Assembly (NCBI RefSeq): GCF_017948455.1 | Contig: NZ_JAFFSU010000008.1 | Location: 62,001-126,000, forward strand | Reading direction: 5' to 3' | DNA length: 64,000 nucleotides | Origin: Streptomyces sp. GESEQ-4 | Lineage (GTDB): Bacteria > Actinomycetota > Actinomycetes > Streptomycetales > Streptomycetaceae | Part shown: one piece after another, positions 30,731 through 39,668 of the stretch | Layout of the letters: the number at the start of each line of letters is the position of its first letter | How positions within the stretch are numbered: the first letter of the stretch is position 1 | The notes under the pieces: model-generated | The model's input: only the letters and a program-made list of their open reading frames with translations | Told to the model about the DNA's origin: nothing | Databases searched by the model: none | Position numbers and translations under genes: made by a program

Positions 30731-32515
30731 ATGCGTACATCCATCGCCACCGTCTCCCTCAGTGGATCCCTCACCGAGAAGCTCACCGCCGCTTCCCGGG
30801 CCGGGTTCGACGGGGTGGAGATCTTTGAGAATGATCTGCTGGCCAGTCCTCGTGGCCCGGAGGAGATTCGGAGCTGTTGTGCCGACCTTGGGCTGAGTAT
30901 TGATCTCTATCAGCCGATGCGGGACATCGAGGCTGTGCCGGACGGGGAGTTCGCTCGCAATTTGCGGCGGGCGCGGCACAAGTTCGAGTTGATGCGGAGG
31001 CTGGGGGCCGACACCGTTCTGGTCTGCTCCAGTGTTTCCCCGCTGGCAGAGGACGATGACGCGCTGGCGGCCTGGCATTTGCGGCAACTGGCGGAGCTGG
31101 CTCAGGAGTTCGGGGTGCGGGTGGCGTACGAGGCGTTGGCGTGGGGGCGGCATGTCAGTACGTACGACCATGCCTGGCGGATTGTCGAGGCCGCCGATCA
31201 TCCCGCGCTCGGTACCTGTCTGGACAGCTTCCATATCCTCTCGCGCGGTTCGGATCCCAAGGGCATCGAGGGGATCCCGGGTGAGAAGATCTTCTTCCTT
31301 CAGCTGGCCGACGCCCCGCTGCTGGCGATGGACGTCCTGCAGTGGAGCCGCCACTACCGCTGCTTCCCCGGCCAGGGCGGCTTCGACGTCGCGGGTCTTC
31401 TCCAGCATGTGATCCGTGCCGGATACGACGGCCCGCTCTCCCTGGAGGTCTTCAACGACGTCTTCCGACAGGCCGAGGCCGGTCCCACCGCCGTGGACGC
31501 CCACCGCTCCCTGCTGGTCCTCCAGGAGACGGTCGGTCTGGCCACGCCGCCCGCTCCCGTCGTCCCCACCGGTGTCGCCTTCGCCGAACTGGTCACGCCC
31601 GATGCCGAACCCGTCGCTGCGGTGCTCGGCGCGCTGGGCTTCGCCCGTACCGCACGGCACCGCAGCAAACCGGTCGACCTCTGGCAGCAGGGCGAGGCAC
31701 GCGTCCTGGTCAACACCGGTCCGGCCGTCCGCCGCGACGGCACCGGACTCGCCGCGATCGGCCTGGAGTCACCGGACCCCATGGGCGCGTCCCGTCGTGC
31801 CGAGGCCCTGCTGGCGCCGGTGCTGCCGCGTCGCCGTGCCGCCGAGGACGCCCCGCTCGACGCCGTGGCGGCGCCCGACGGCACGGAACTCTTCTTCTGC
31901 GCCTCCGGGGCGAGGCCCGAACTCCCCGACTGGCGGGGCGACTTCGAGGACTTGGCCGTCGGGAAGGGCGCGGCGCACGTCACCCGCATCGACCATCTCG
32001 CCCTCACCCAGCCCTGGCACCACTTCGACGAGGCGGCCCTCTTCCACCGCAGCGTGCTCGGCCTGCACGCGCAGGAAAGCGTCGACGTGGCCGACCCGTA
32101 CGGCCTGCTGCGCAGCCGCGCTGTCACCAACGCGGACGGCAGCGTACGGATCGCGCTCACCGTCTCGGCGGCACCCACCGACGACACGGTCCACGCCCAG
32201 CACATCGCGCTCGCCACGGACGACGTGGTCGCCGCGGCCCGCCGCTTCCGTGACTCCGGTGGCCGGCTGCTGCCGATCCCCGCCAACTACTACGACGACC
32301 TGGCCGCCCGGTACGAGTTCGCCGACGGTGAGTTGGCGACCTACCGGGAGCTCGGCATCCTCTACGACCGGGACGCGGAGGGCGAGTTCCGCCACTGCTA
32401 CACGCACACGATCGGGCGGATCTTCTTCGAACTGGTCCAGCGGGACGGCGGCTACCGCGGTTACGGCGCCCCGAACGCGCCGGTGCGGCTGGCGGCGCAG
32501 CACGCGGTGACGTGA
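30731..32515 (+). CDS. quiC: 3-dehydroshikimate dehydratase, QuiC type, fused to HPPD-like domain (594 aa)
   Basis: Residues ~1-270 form a xylose-isomerase-like TIM barrel with metal ligands visible in VAYEALAWG (Glu), TCLDSFHIL (Asp), FFLQLAD (Gln) and LSLEVFND (Glu). This domain converts 3-dehydroshikimate to protocatechuate. Residues ~285-590 resemble 4-hydroxyphenylpyruvate dioxygenase (HVTRIDHLALTQP, HYLGIL-like end GRIFFELVQRDGGYRGYG). Such two-domain proteins are known as QuiC1 and QsuB. ATG at 30731 after AAGGAG. It follows the shikimate dehydrogenase on the same strand and stops one base before the convergent gene. Confidence 0.9.
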   Translation: MRTSIATVSLSGSLTEKLTAASRAGFDGVEIFENDLLASPRGPEEIRSCCADLGLSIDLYQPMRDIEAVPDGEFARNLRRARHKFELMRRLGADTVLVCSSVSPLAEDDDALAAWHLRQLAELAQEFGVRVAYEALAWGRHVSTYDHAWRIVEAADHPALGTCLDSFHILSRGSDPKGIEGIPGEKIFFLQLADAPLLAMDVLQWSRHYRCFPGQGGFDVAGLLQHVIRAGYDGPLSLEVFNDVFRQAEAGPTAVDAHRSLLVLQETVGLATPPAPVVPTGVAFAELVTPDAEPVAAVLGALGFARTARHRSKPVDLWQQGEARVLVNTGPAVRRDGTGLAAIGLESPDPMGASRRAEALLAPVLPRRRAAEDAPLDAVAAPDGTELFFCASGARPELPDWRGDFEDLAVGKGAAHVTRIDHLALTQPWHHFDEAALFHRSVLGLHAQESVDVADPYGLLRSRAVTNADGSVRIALTVSAAPTDDTVHAQHIALATDDVVAAARRFRDSGGRLLPIPANYYDDLAARYEFADGELATYRELGILYDRDAEGEFRHCYTHTIGRIFFELVQRDGGYRGYGAPNAPVRLAAQHAVT

Positions 32516-32516
32516 C

Positions 32517-33980
32517 TCATTGGCGGCTGACGGTCCTGGTCACGCCGGTGACGACGGTCGTGGCGAGGATCCAGCCGGTGATGATGAGGACGTAGGACAG
32601 CCACTGGTACCCGCCCTCCGGTGCGAAGGCGCTCTCCTGCCCGAAGGAGATCACCGGCAGCAGCAGGTCGAGCGTGTAGAACACCGGGTTGAAGGACGGG
32701 GCCTCGGACGGCTTCAGCGGGGGCGGGTGGTGCAGCGCGTACGCGATCGAGCCGACGGCGAGCAGGGAGAGCAGCCAGCCGAAGGCGCGCAAGGGGCGGA
32801 AGCCGTAGCCGACCGTGGCGTCCTGGACGTGGCCCCACAGGCGTCCGTACCAGCCGAGCGTGGAGCGGTGGCGGCGCTGCTTGGCGAGCTGGACGAGCCT
32901 GGCCGCGTGGTCGTCGCCGATGCGACGGTAGGCAGCGGTCAACTGCTCGTAGGCGTAGGGGACATAGCCCTCGGCGTCCCGCTCGAGCATGGGCAGTCGG
33001 CGCTCGGCCGGCTCGTGCGGGGTGAGGGACGTATAGGTGAGGTTGTCGAGCCGGAGCCGGTCCGGGACCACCTCCGGCTCCAGGAACAGGACGTCGATCT
33101 GGGCGCGGCGCAGGTTCAGAGTGCCCTGCGGGGGCGGGCCCTTGCGCAGCCACAGCTCCCCGATGGTGCAGCTGGTCGCCCGTAGCGCGGCATCGCCCGG
33201 ATTCGACAGGCGTGCGTACGACAGGTCGAGGCGGCCGGCGATTCGGGCGCCCTTCAGGCCGATCCATCCACGGGCGTGCGCGCGCTTCAGTGCGAGGTCT
33301 CCCTCTACGGTGAGGGCCATCGCGTCGAGGACGGCGTCACCCGGGTTCTCGCATCGCGCGTCGGTGAGGTTGACCGTCCCGGTGACGTTCGCGCCGTTGA
33401 GACGTATCTGCCCGTGGGTCACCAGCCCCGGTGCCCACAGGTCGCCCCCGAGAGCCGCCTGGTTGAGCTGGAGCACGGGCTCCTCGGCGTCCGGCGCGTC
33501 GATCTGTGCGCTCTCCATGTACAGGCTCCCGGCGAGCTGCGCCCCGCCGAGCCGCACCGGTCCCCGGAACACGGTCCGCGTCGCCCGCAGGGTGCCGTCC
33601 ACCCGCAGGGCCTGGGCGGTGAGCCCGGGCAGGTCGGACTCGCTGAGGTTGAGCTCGCGGAGCCGGGCGGCGTACAGCCGTGGGGTCTCGTCGAAGTGGC
33701 AGCGTCTGAGCCGCGCGGGGTGCTCGATCGTCGCGTACTGAAGGTCGAGCACCCCGGTGATACGAGCGCCCGCAAGCTTCAGCGACGCTATTTCACCGTC
33801 CTCCTGGGGGCCGTTGAGAAGCAGCGACCTCAACACGGCCGCGCGGACGGAGCGTTCCGGCCCCCAGTCCGCTCCGTTCCCCACATCTTCGCCGGCTGCG
33901 GAACGCAAGTCCACGGACTCCCCGTGGGAAAAGGCCTGCCACACGCGCAGTTCGGTCGGCGTCAGATCGTTCGGCTCCAT
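32517..33980 (-). CDS. Pentapeptide-like repeat membrane protein (487 aa)
   Basis: Residues ~30-310 carry a run of A-x-L/x-G-x-L repeat units (ARITGVLDLQYA, AQLAGSLYMESAQI, ANVTGTVNLTDARC, ARIAGRLDLSYARL). This is consistent with a right-handed beta-helix of the pentapeptide type. Two C-terminal helices (FGWLLSLLAVGSIAYAL and WLSYVLIITGWILATTVV) anchor it in the membrane. Homologues are often labelled membrane-associated oxidoreductase, but I see no redox motif. ATG at 33980. It has no operon partner; the shikimate locus converges on it. Function unknown. Confidence 0.78.
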   Translation of the reverse strand: MEPNDLTPTELRVWQAFSHGESVDLRSAAGEDVGNGADWGPERSVRAAVLRSLLLNGPQEDGEIASLKLAGARITGVLDLQYATIEHPARLRRCHFDETPRLYAARLRELNLSESDLPGLTAQALRVDGTLRATRTVFRGPVRLGGAQLAGSLYMESAQIDAPDAEEPVLQLNQAALGGDLWAPGLVTHGQIRLNGANVTGTVNLTDARCENPGDAVLDAMALTVEGDLALKRAHARGWIGLKGARIAGRLDLSYARLSNPGDAALRATSCTIGELWLRKGPPPQGTLNLRRAQIDVLFLEPEVVPDRLRLDNLTYTSLTPHEPAERRLPMLERDAEGYVPYAYEQLTAAYRRIGDDHAARLVQLAKQRRHRSTLGWYGRLWGHVQDATVGYGFRPLRAFGWLLSLLAVGSIAYALHHPPPLKPSEAPSFNPVFYTLDLLLPVISFGQESAFAPEGGYQWLSYVLIITGWILATTVVTGVTRTVSRQ

Positions 33981-34026
33981 CGTCGGCGACTCTGACCTGA
34001 CCGAACCACGCGTGTCAACAACGTAC

Positions 34027-34614
34027 TTACGGCCGCGTGTTCCACTCCGCGATCACCGGTCGCCCGTGTTCCGTCGACAGCCGGCTCACCGTCCCCGTCG
34101 CCAACTGGAACAGCCGTCCCTCTGCCGGGGACAGCCCCAGCCGCCGTGCGGTCAGGACGCGGAGGAAGTGGCCGTGGGCGACGAGGATCACGTCACCGTC
34201 GGCGAGGGCGGCGTCGGCCCGGGACAGGACGCGGTCCGCGCGGGCGCCGACCTGGGCGGGTGACTCGCCGGGGTGTCCCGCCGGGCCCGGTGGCACGCCG
34301 TCCGTCCACAGGTACCAGTCGGGGCGGGTGCGGTGGATGTCGACGGTGGTGACGCCCTCGTACGCGCCGTAGTCCCACTCGTGCAGATCCTCGTCGGGCA
34401 CGACCCCGGACAGTCCCGCCAGTTCGGCGGTGTGGAGCGCACGGTGCAGCGGGCTGGACAGCGCCAGGGAGAAGGTCCGGTGGGCGAGGAGCGGGGCGAG
34501 AGACTTGGCCTGTTCCTCGCCGTGCCCGGTGAGGGGCAGGTCGGTCCAGCTGGTGTGCCGGCCCGACACGCTCCACTCCGTCTCACCGTGGCGGACCAGC
34601 AGAAGATCCCCCAC
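34027..34614 (-). CDS. Histidine phosphatase (phosphoglycerate-mutase-like) family protein (195 aa)
   Basis: LLLVRHGETEWSVSGRHTS contains the RHG phosphohistidine motif near the N-terminus. The second catalytic His is in VILVAHGHFLRVLTARRLG. SSPLHRALHTAELAGL and EWDYGAYEG are standard for the family. It probably removes phosphate from a sugar phosphate or related metabolite. The GTG at 34614 is six bases after the gnd stop, so it is the last gene of the pentose-phosphate operon. This suggests a sugar-phosphate role such as flux control (inference). Confidence 0.88.
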   Translation of the reverse strand: MGDLLLVRHGETEWSVSGRHTSWTDLPLTGHGEEQAKSLAPLLAHRTFSLALSSPLHRALHTAELAGLSGVVPDEDLHEWDYGAYEGVTTVDIHRTRPDWYLWTDGVPPGPAGHPGESPAQVGARADRVLSRADAALADGDVILVAHGHFLRVLTARRLGLSPAEGRLFQLATGTVSRLSTEHGRPVIAEWNTRP

Positions 34615-34620
34615 GGCCGG

Positions 34621-35508
34621 CTACTCCTTCGGCTCGACGGCGTGGCCGCCGAACTGGTTGCGCAGCGCCGCGACCATCTTCATCTGCGGAGAGTCGTCCT
34701 GGCGCGAGGCGAACCGGGCGAACAGGGACGCCGTGATGGCGGGCAGCGGGACCGAGTTGTCGATGGCGGCCTCCACGGTCCAGCGGCCCTCGCCGGAGTC
34801 CTCCGCGTAGCCGCGCAGCTTGTCCAGGTGCTCGTCCTGGTCGAGGGCGTTGACGGCGAGGTCGAGCAGCCAGGAGCGGATGACCGTGCCCTCCTGCCAG
34901 GACCGGAAGACCGCGCGCACGTCGGTCACGGAGTCGACGGCCTCCAGCAGCTCCCAGCCCTCGGCGTAGGCCTGCATCATGGCGTACTCGATGCCGTTGT
35001 GGACCATCTTCGAGAAGTGGCCCGCGCCCACCTTGCCCGCGTGGACATAGCCGTACGGGCCTTCCGGCTTGAGTGCCTCGAAGATGGGCTGGAGCCGCTC
35101 CACGTGCTCCTTGTCGCCGCCGACCATCAGGGCGTAGCCGTTCTCCAGGCCCCACACGCCGCCGGAGACACCGGCGTCGACGAAGCCGACGCCCTTGGCG
35201 CCGAGTTCCTCGGCGTGTTGCTCGTCGTCGGTCCAGCGGGAGTTGCCGCCGTCGACGACGATGTCGCCGGGCTGGAGGAGGTCGCCGAGTTCGTCGACGA
35301 CGGACTGGGTGGCGGCGCCTGCCGGGACCATCACCCAGATGGTGCGCGGCGCTTCGAGCCGCTCGACCAGTTCGGTCAGGCTGCCGACGTCGGAGACCTC
35401 GGGGTTGCGGTCGTAGCCGACGACGGTGTGGCCGGCGCGGCGGATCCGCTCGCGCATGTTGCCGCCCATCTTGCCGAGGCCGATGAGCCCCAGTTGCATC
35501 GGTGCCAT
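34621..35508 (-). CDS. gnd: 6-phosphogluconate dehydrogenase, short decarboxylating form (295 aa)
   Basis: LGLIGLGKMGGNMRERIRRAG is the nucleotide-binding start. VDGGNSRWTDDEQHAEEL and GKVGAGHFSKMVHNGIEYAMMQAYAEGWELL contain the catalytic Lys and Glu. It oxidises and decarboxylates 6-phosphogluconate to ribulose 5-phosphate. The ~295-aa length marks the short, often NAD-linked class. The ATG at 35508 is two bases after the pgi stop, with AAGGAAGAG inside the end of pgi as ribosome site; MQLGLIG at 35499 is an alternative start. Confidence 0.94.
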   Translation of the reverse strand: MAPMQLGLIGLGKMGGNMRERIRRAGHTVVGYDRNPEVSDVGSLTELVERLEAPRTIWVMVPAGAATQSVVDELGDLLQPGDIVVDGGNSRWTDDEQHAEELGAKGVGFVDAGVSGGVWGLENGYALMVGGDKEHVERLQPIFEALKPEGPYGYVHAGKVGAGHFSKMVHNGIEYAMMQAYAEGWELLEAVDSVTDVRAVFRSWQEGTVIRSWLLDLAVNALDQDEHLDKLRGYAEDSGEGRWTVEAAIDNSVPLPAITASLFARFASRQDDSPQMKMVAALRNQFGGHAVEPKE

Positions 35509-35510
35509 GA

Positions 35511-37199
35511 TCAGTTCTCTTCCTTGAGTTCGCGGTAGGCGGCCACGAGGGCGGCGGTGGAGGGATCGAGACCGGGCACCTCTGTGCCCTCGGTCAGTGC
35601 GGGCTCTACCCGCTTGGCGAGGACCTTGCCCAGCTCGACGCCCCACTGGTCGAAGGAGTCGATGTGCCAGATCGCGCCCTGCACGAACACCTTGTGCTCG
35701 TACAGCGCGACCAGCTGGCCGAGGACCGAGGGGGTCAGCTCGGGGGCGAGGATGGTGGTGGTCGGGTGGTTGCCGAGGAAGGTGCGGTGGGGGATCTGCT
35801 CCTCGGGTACGCCCTCCGCGCGCACCTCGTCGGCGGTCTTGCCGAAGGCGAGCGCCTGTCCCTGTGCGAACAGGTTGGCCATCAACAGGTCGTGCTGAGC
35901 CTTGAGTTCATCGCTCAGCTCGCCGACGGGCCGGGCGAAGCCGATCAAGTCGGCGGGGATCAGCCGGGTGCCCTGGTGGATCAACTGGTAGTAGGCGTGC
36001 TGCCCGTTGGTGCCGGGCGTGCCCCACACCACCGGACCGGTGGTCCAGCCCACCGGGTGCCCGTCGCGGTCGACCGACTTGCCGTTGGACTCCATGTCGA
36101 GCTGCTGCAAGTAGGCCGTGAACTTGGAGAGGTAGTGGCTGTACGGCAGCACCGCGTGCGACTCGGCCTCGAAGAAGTTGCCGTACCAGACGCCCAGCAG
36201 GCCCAGGAGCAGTGGGGCGTTGGCCTCGGCGGGCGCGTTCTTGAAGTGCTCGTCGACGATGTGGAAGCCGTCGAGCATCTCCCGGAACCGGTCCGGGCCG
36301 ATGGCGATCATCAGGGAGAGCCCGATCGCCGAGTCGAACGAGTAGCGGCCGCCGACCCAGTCCCAGAACTCGAACATGTTGTCCGGGTCGATACCGAACT
36401 CGGTGACCTTCCCGGCGTTCGTCGACAGCGCGACGAAGTGCCGGGCCACCGCCTTGTCTCCCCCACTCTCGAATTCGCTCGAGCGGGAGGTGCCCCCATC
36501 GCCCAGCCCGGCGAGCAGCCAGGACCGCGCGGATGTGGCGTTGGTGATCGTCTCGATCGTGGTGAACGTCTTCGACGCGACGATGAACAGCGTCTCCGCC
36601 GGGTCCAGATCGCGGACGGCCTCGTGCAGGTCGGCGCCGTCGACGTTCGACACGAAGCGGAACGTCAACTCCCGTGCGGTGTACGGGCGCAGCGCCGCGT
36701 ACGCCATCGCCGGGCCCAGGTCGGAGCCGCCGATGCCGATGTTGACGACATTGCGGATCCGCTTGCCGGTGTGGCCGGTCCACTCGCCCGAGCGGACGCG
36801 GTGCGCGAAGCCGGCCATCTTGTCGAGGACGGCGTGCACGCCCGGGACGACGTTCTCGCCGTCGACCTCGATCACCGCGTCCCGCGGGGCGCGCAGCGCG
36901 GTGTGCAGCACGGCGCGGTCCTCGGTGATGTTGATGCGGTCGCCGCGGAACATGGCGTCGCGCAGCCCGAACACCTCGGTGGCGGCGGCGAGTTCCTGGA
37001 GCAGCGCCAGCGTCTCGTCGGTGATCAGGTGCTTGGAGTAGTCGATGCGCAGATCGCCGACGCGTACGACGTACCGCTCAGCCCGCCCGGGATCGTCCGC
37101 GAACAGCTCACGCAGCCGGGGACGTTGCAACGCGTCGGCGCGATGGTCCTCCAGGGCCGTCCACTCGGGCCGCCGGGTCGGCTTGGGGAAGTCAGACAT
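35511..37199 (-). CDS. pgi: Glucose-6-phosphate isomerase (562 aa)
   Basis: The whole family pattern is present: VVNIGIGGSDLGPAMAY, FIVASKTFTTIETITNA, the GGRYSFDSAIGL block, SNGKSVD, WGTPGTNGQHAYYQLIHQG and the C-terminal signature DQWGVELGKVLA. It interconverts glucose and fructose 6-phosphates. The segment DGGTSRSSEFESGG, between SWLLAGLG and DKAVARHF, is not a normal part of the enzyme. It is encoded by a palindromic Streptomyces repeat inserted in frame. ATG at 37199, overlapping the end of opcA by 8 bp. Confidence 0.95.
   Translation of the reverse strand: MSDFPKPTRRPEWTALEDHRADALQRPRLRELFADDPGRAERYVVRVGDLRIDYSKHLITDETLALLQELAAATEVFGLRDAMFRGDRINITEDRAVLHTALRAPRDAVIEVDGENVVPGVHAVLDKMAGFAHRVRSGEWTGHTGKRIRNVVNIGIGGSDLGPAMAYAALRPYTARELTFRFVSNVDGADLHEAVRDLDPAETLFIVASKTFTTIETITNATSARSWLLAGLGDGGTSRSSEFESGGDKAVARHFVALSTNAGKVTEFGIDPDNMFEFWDWVGGRYSFDSAIGLSLMIAIGPDRFREMLDGFHIVDEHFKNAPAEANAPLLLGLLGVWYGNFFEAESHAVLPYSHYLSKFTAYLQQLDMESNGKSVDRDGHPVGWTTGPVVWGTPGTNGQHAYYQLIHQGTRLIPADLIGFARPVGELSDELKAQHDLLMANLFAQGQALAFGKTADEVRAEGVPEEQIPHRTFLGNHPTTTILAPELTPSVLGQLVALYEHKVFVQGAIWHIDSFDQWGVELGKVLAKRVEPALTEGTEVPGLDPSTAALVAAYRELKEEN
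36457..36498 (-). repeat. Palindromic Streptomyces repeat inserted in frame within pgi
   Basis: On the coding strand the element reads GGGGGCACCTCCCGCTCGAG, then CGAATTCGAGAGTGGGGGA. It has G/C-rich ends and an inverted core of CTCGAGCG and CGAATTCGAG. From memory, this sequence type recurs across Streptomyces genomes, mostly between genes. Confidence 0.7.
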
Positions 37200-38127
37200 G
37201 GGAGACGGTCTCCTTGGTGCCCACGCCCCGCAGAGCGATGGCGTACATCTCGTCCGCGTCGAGGCGTCGCAGCTCCTCGGCGATGAGTTCGGAGGTGGTG
37301 CGGACCTTCAGGGCGAGGGTGCGTGAAGGCTGGCCTGGCAGGGAGAGCGTGGCCAGCGGGCCCTCGGGGCGGTCGATGACGATCTCGCCGTTCGCGGTGC
37401 CGAGGCGGACCGCCGTGACGAGCGGACCGGCGGTGACGACCCGGTCGACGGTGACTCCGAGACGGGCCTCCAGCCAGCGGGCCAGCAGTTCGGCCGCCGG
37501 GTTCTCCTCCTCGGCCTCCACGGCCGCCGAGGTCACCTCCACCCGGGCCTGGTCCAGGGCCGCGGCCAGCATCGAGCGCCACGGGGTCAGCCGGGTCCAG
37601 GCGAGGTCGGTGTCGCCGGGCGCGTAGGAGCGGACCCGGGTCGCGAGGACCCGCAGCGGGTCGTCCACGGCGTACAGGTCGGTGATCCGGCGCTGGGACA
37701 GCGCGCCCAGCGGGTCCTTCGCCGGGTTCTCGGGCGCCTCCGCCGGCCACCACACGACGACCGGCGCGTCCGGCAGCAGCAGCGGCAGGACGACGGAGTC
37801 GGCGTGGTCGGACACCTCGCCGTACGTCCGCAGGATCACCGTCTCGCCGGTGCCCGCGTCGGCGCCCACCCGGACCTCGGCGTCGAGGTGGGAGGCGGTG
37901 CGGTCGCGCGGGGTGCGGGCGTGGCGCTTGATGACGACCAGGGTGCGCGCGGGGTGCTCGTGCGAGGCCTCCTCGGCCGCCTTGATCGCGTCGTAGGCGT
38001 TCTCCTCGTCCGTGACGATGACCATCGTCAGGACCATGCCCACCGCGGGTGTGCCGATGGCGCGGCGCCCCTGTACCAGCGCCTTGTTGATCTTGCTTGC
38101 CGTGGTGTCGGTCAGGTCGATCTTCAT
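37192..38127 (-). CDS. opcA: Glucose-6-phosphate dehydrogenase assembly protein OpcA (311 aa)
   Basis: MKIDLTDTTASKINKALVQGRR, GMVLTMVIVTDEENAYDAI, VVVWWPAEAPENPAKDPLG and RRITDLYAVDDPL are hallmark OpcA segments. In actinobacteria and cyanobacteria OpcA binds and activates Zwf. ATG at 38127, overlapping the zwf stop (ATGA). The position directly after zwf is the standard arrangement. Cytosolic, with no membrane segment. Confidence 0.94.
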   Translation of the reverse strand: MKIDLTDTTASKINKALVQGRRAIGTPAVGMVLTMVIVTDEENAYDAIKAAEEASHEHPARTLVVIKRHARTPRDRTASHLDAEVRVGADAGTGETVILRTYGEVSDHADSVVLPLLLPDAPVVVWWPAEAPENPAKDPLGALSQRRITDLYAVDDPLRVLATRVRSYAPGDTDLAWTRLTPWRSMLAAALDQARVEVTSAAVEAEEENPAAELLARWLEARLGVTVDRVVTAGPLVTAVRLGTANGEIVIDRPEGPLATLSLPGQPSRTLALKVRTTSELIAEELRRLDADEMYAIALRGVGTKETVSHV

Positions 38128-39668
38128 GGCCTGCGCCAGCTCCGTCCGTCTCGTGCGAGCATCTCGTCGGCTTCCTCGGGTCCCCAGCTGCCCGAGGCGT
38201 ACTGCGCGGGCCTGCCGTGGTCCGCCCAGTACTTCTCGATCGGATCGAGGATCTTCCAGGACTCTTCCACTTCCTGGTGACGCGGGAACAGGTTGGCGTC
38301 GCCCAGAAGGACGTCGAGGATGAGCCGCTCGTACGCCTCCGGACTCGACTCCGTGAACGATTCGCCGTACGCGAAGTCCATCGACACGTCCCGGATCTCC
38401 ATCGAGGTGCCCGGCACCTTGGACCCGAACCGGACCGTCATGCCCTCGTCGGGCTGGACGCGGATGACGATCGCGTTCTGGCCGAGTTCCTCGGTCGCCG
38501 TCGAGTCGAACGGCGAGTGCGGTGCCCGCTTGAAGACGACCGCGATCTCGGTGACGCGGCGGCCCAGCCGCTTGCCGGTGCGCAGATAGAAGGGGATGCC
38601 CGCCCAGCGCCGGTTGTCGACCTCCAGCTTGATCGCCGCGTAGGTGTCGGTCGCCGACCTGGAGTCGATGCCGTCCTCCTGGAGGTACCCGGGCACCTTC
38701 GCGCCGCCCTGCCAGCCCTCCGCGTACTGCGCGCGGACCGTGTGCTCGCCCAGGTTCTCGGGCAGCCGCACCGACTTCAGGACCTTCAGCTTCTCGGTCA
38801 GCAGCGACTCCGCGTCGAACGCGATGGGCTCCTCCATCGCGGTGAGCGCCATCAGCTGGAGCAGGTGGTTCTGGATGACGTCACGGGCGGCGCCGATGCC
38901 GTCGTAGTAGCCGGCCCGCCCCCCGATGCCGATGTCCTCGGCCATCGTGATCTGGATGTGGTCGACGTACGACCGGTTCCAGATCGGCTCGTACATCTGG
39001 TTGGCGAAGCGGAGCGCCAGGATGTTCTGGACGGTCTCCTTGCCGAGGTAGTGGTCGATCCGGAAGACCTGGTCCGGCTCGAACACGTCGTGCACGAGCG
39101 CGTTCAGCTCACGGGCGCTGGCGAGGTCGCGGCCGAACGGCTTCTCGATCACGGCCCGCCGCCACGAACCCTCGGGCGCGTTCGCAAGGCCGTGCTTCTT
39201 GAGCTGCTGGACGACCTTCGGGAAGAACTTCGGCGGTACGGAGAGATAGAAGGCGTAGTTGCCGCTGGTGCCCCGCGAGGCATCCAACTCGTCGACGGCG
39301 GCCCGGAGTTGCTTGAACGCCTGGTCGTCGTCGAAGTCACCCGGGATGAACCGCATGCCCTCGGAGAGCTGATGCCAGACCTCCTCACGGAACTCCGTAC
39401 GCGCATGCTCGCGGACCGAGTCGTGCACGACCTGCGCGAAGTCCTGGTCCTCCCAGTCGCGCCGGGCGAAGCCGACGAGGGAGAAGCCCGGCGGCAGCAT
39501 GCCGCGGTTGGCGAGGTCGTACACCGCGGGCATCAGCTTCTTGCGGGACAGGTCGCCGGTGACGCCGAAGATGACGAGCCCGGACGGGCCCGCGATCCGG
39601 GGGAGCCGGCGGTCACGGGCGTCGTGCAGCGGGTTGGCCCACTCGGCCTCGGTCAGTTCCTCGCTCAT
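38124..39668 (-). CDS. zwf: Glucose-6-phosphate 1-dehydrogenase (514 aa)
   Basis: IFGVTGDLSRKKLMPAVYDL is the NADP-binding site, and RIDHYLGKETVQNIL contains the catalytic Asp-His and Lys. EKPFGRDLASA and FYLRTGKRLGRRVTEIAVVFK complete the family. It makes 6-phosphogluconolactone and NADPH. The ATG at 39668 overlaps the tal stop (ATGA) and the gene overlaps opcA by 4 bp, so the operon is tightly coupled. No lactonase gene (pgl) is present in this operon. Confidence 0.96.
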   Translation of the reverse strand: MSEELTEAEWANPLHDARDRRLPRIAGPSGLVIFGVTGDLSRKKLMPAVYDLANRGMLPPGFSLVGFARRDWEDQDFAQVVHDSVREHARTEFREEVWHQLSEGMRFIPGDFDDDQAFKQLRAAVDELDASRGTSGNYAFYLSVPPKFFPKVVQQLKKHGLANAPEGSWRRAVIEKPFGRDLASARELNALVHDVFEPDQVFRIDHYLGKETVQNILALRFANQMYEPIWNRSYVDHIQITMAEDIGIGGRAGYYDGIGAARDVIQNHLLQLMALTAMEEPIAFDAESLLTEKLKVLKSVRLPENLGEHTVRAQYAEGWQGGAKVPGYLQEDGIDSRSATDTYAAIKLEVDNRRWAGIPFYLRTGKRLGRRVTEIAVVFKRAPHSPFDSTATEELGQNAIVIRVQPDEGMTVRFGSKVPGTSMEIRDVSMDFAYGESFTESSPEAYERLILDVLLGDANLFPRHQEVEESWKILDPIEKYWADHGRPAQYASGSWGPEEADEMLARDGRSWRRP

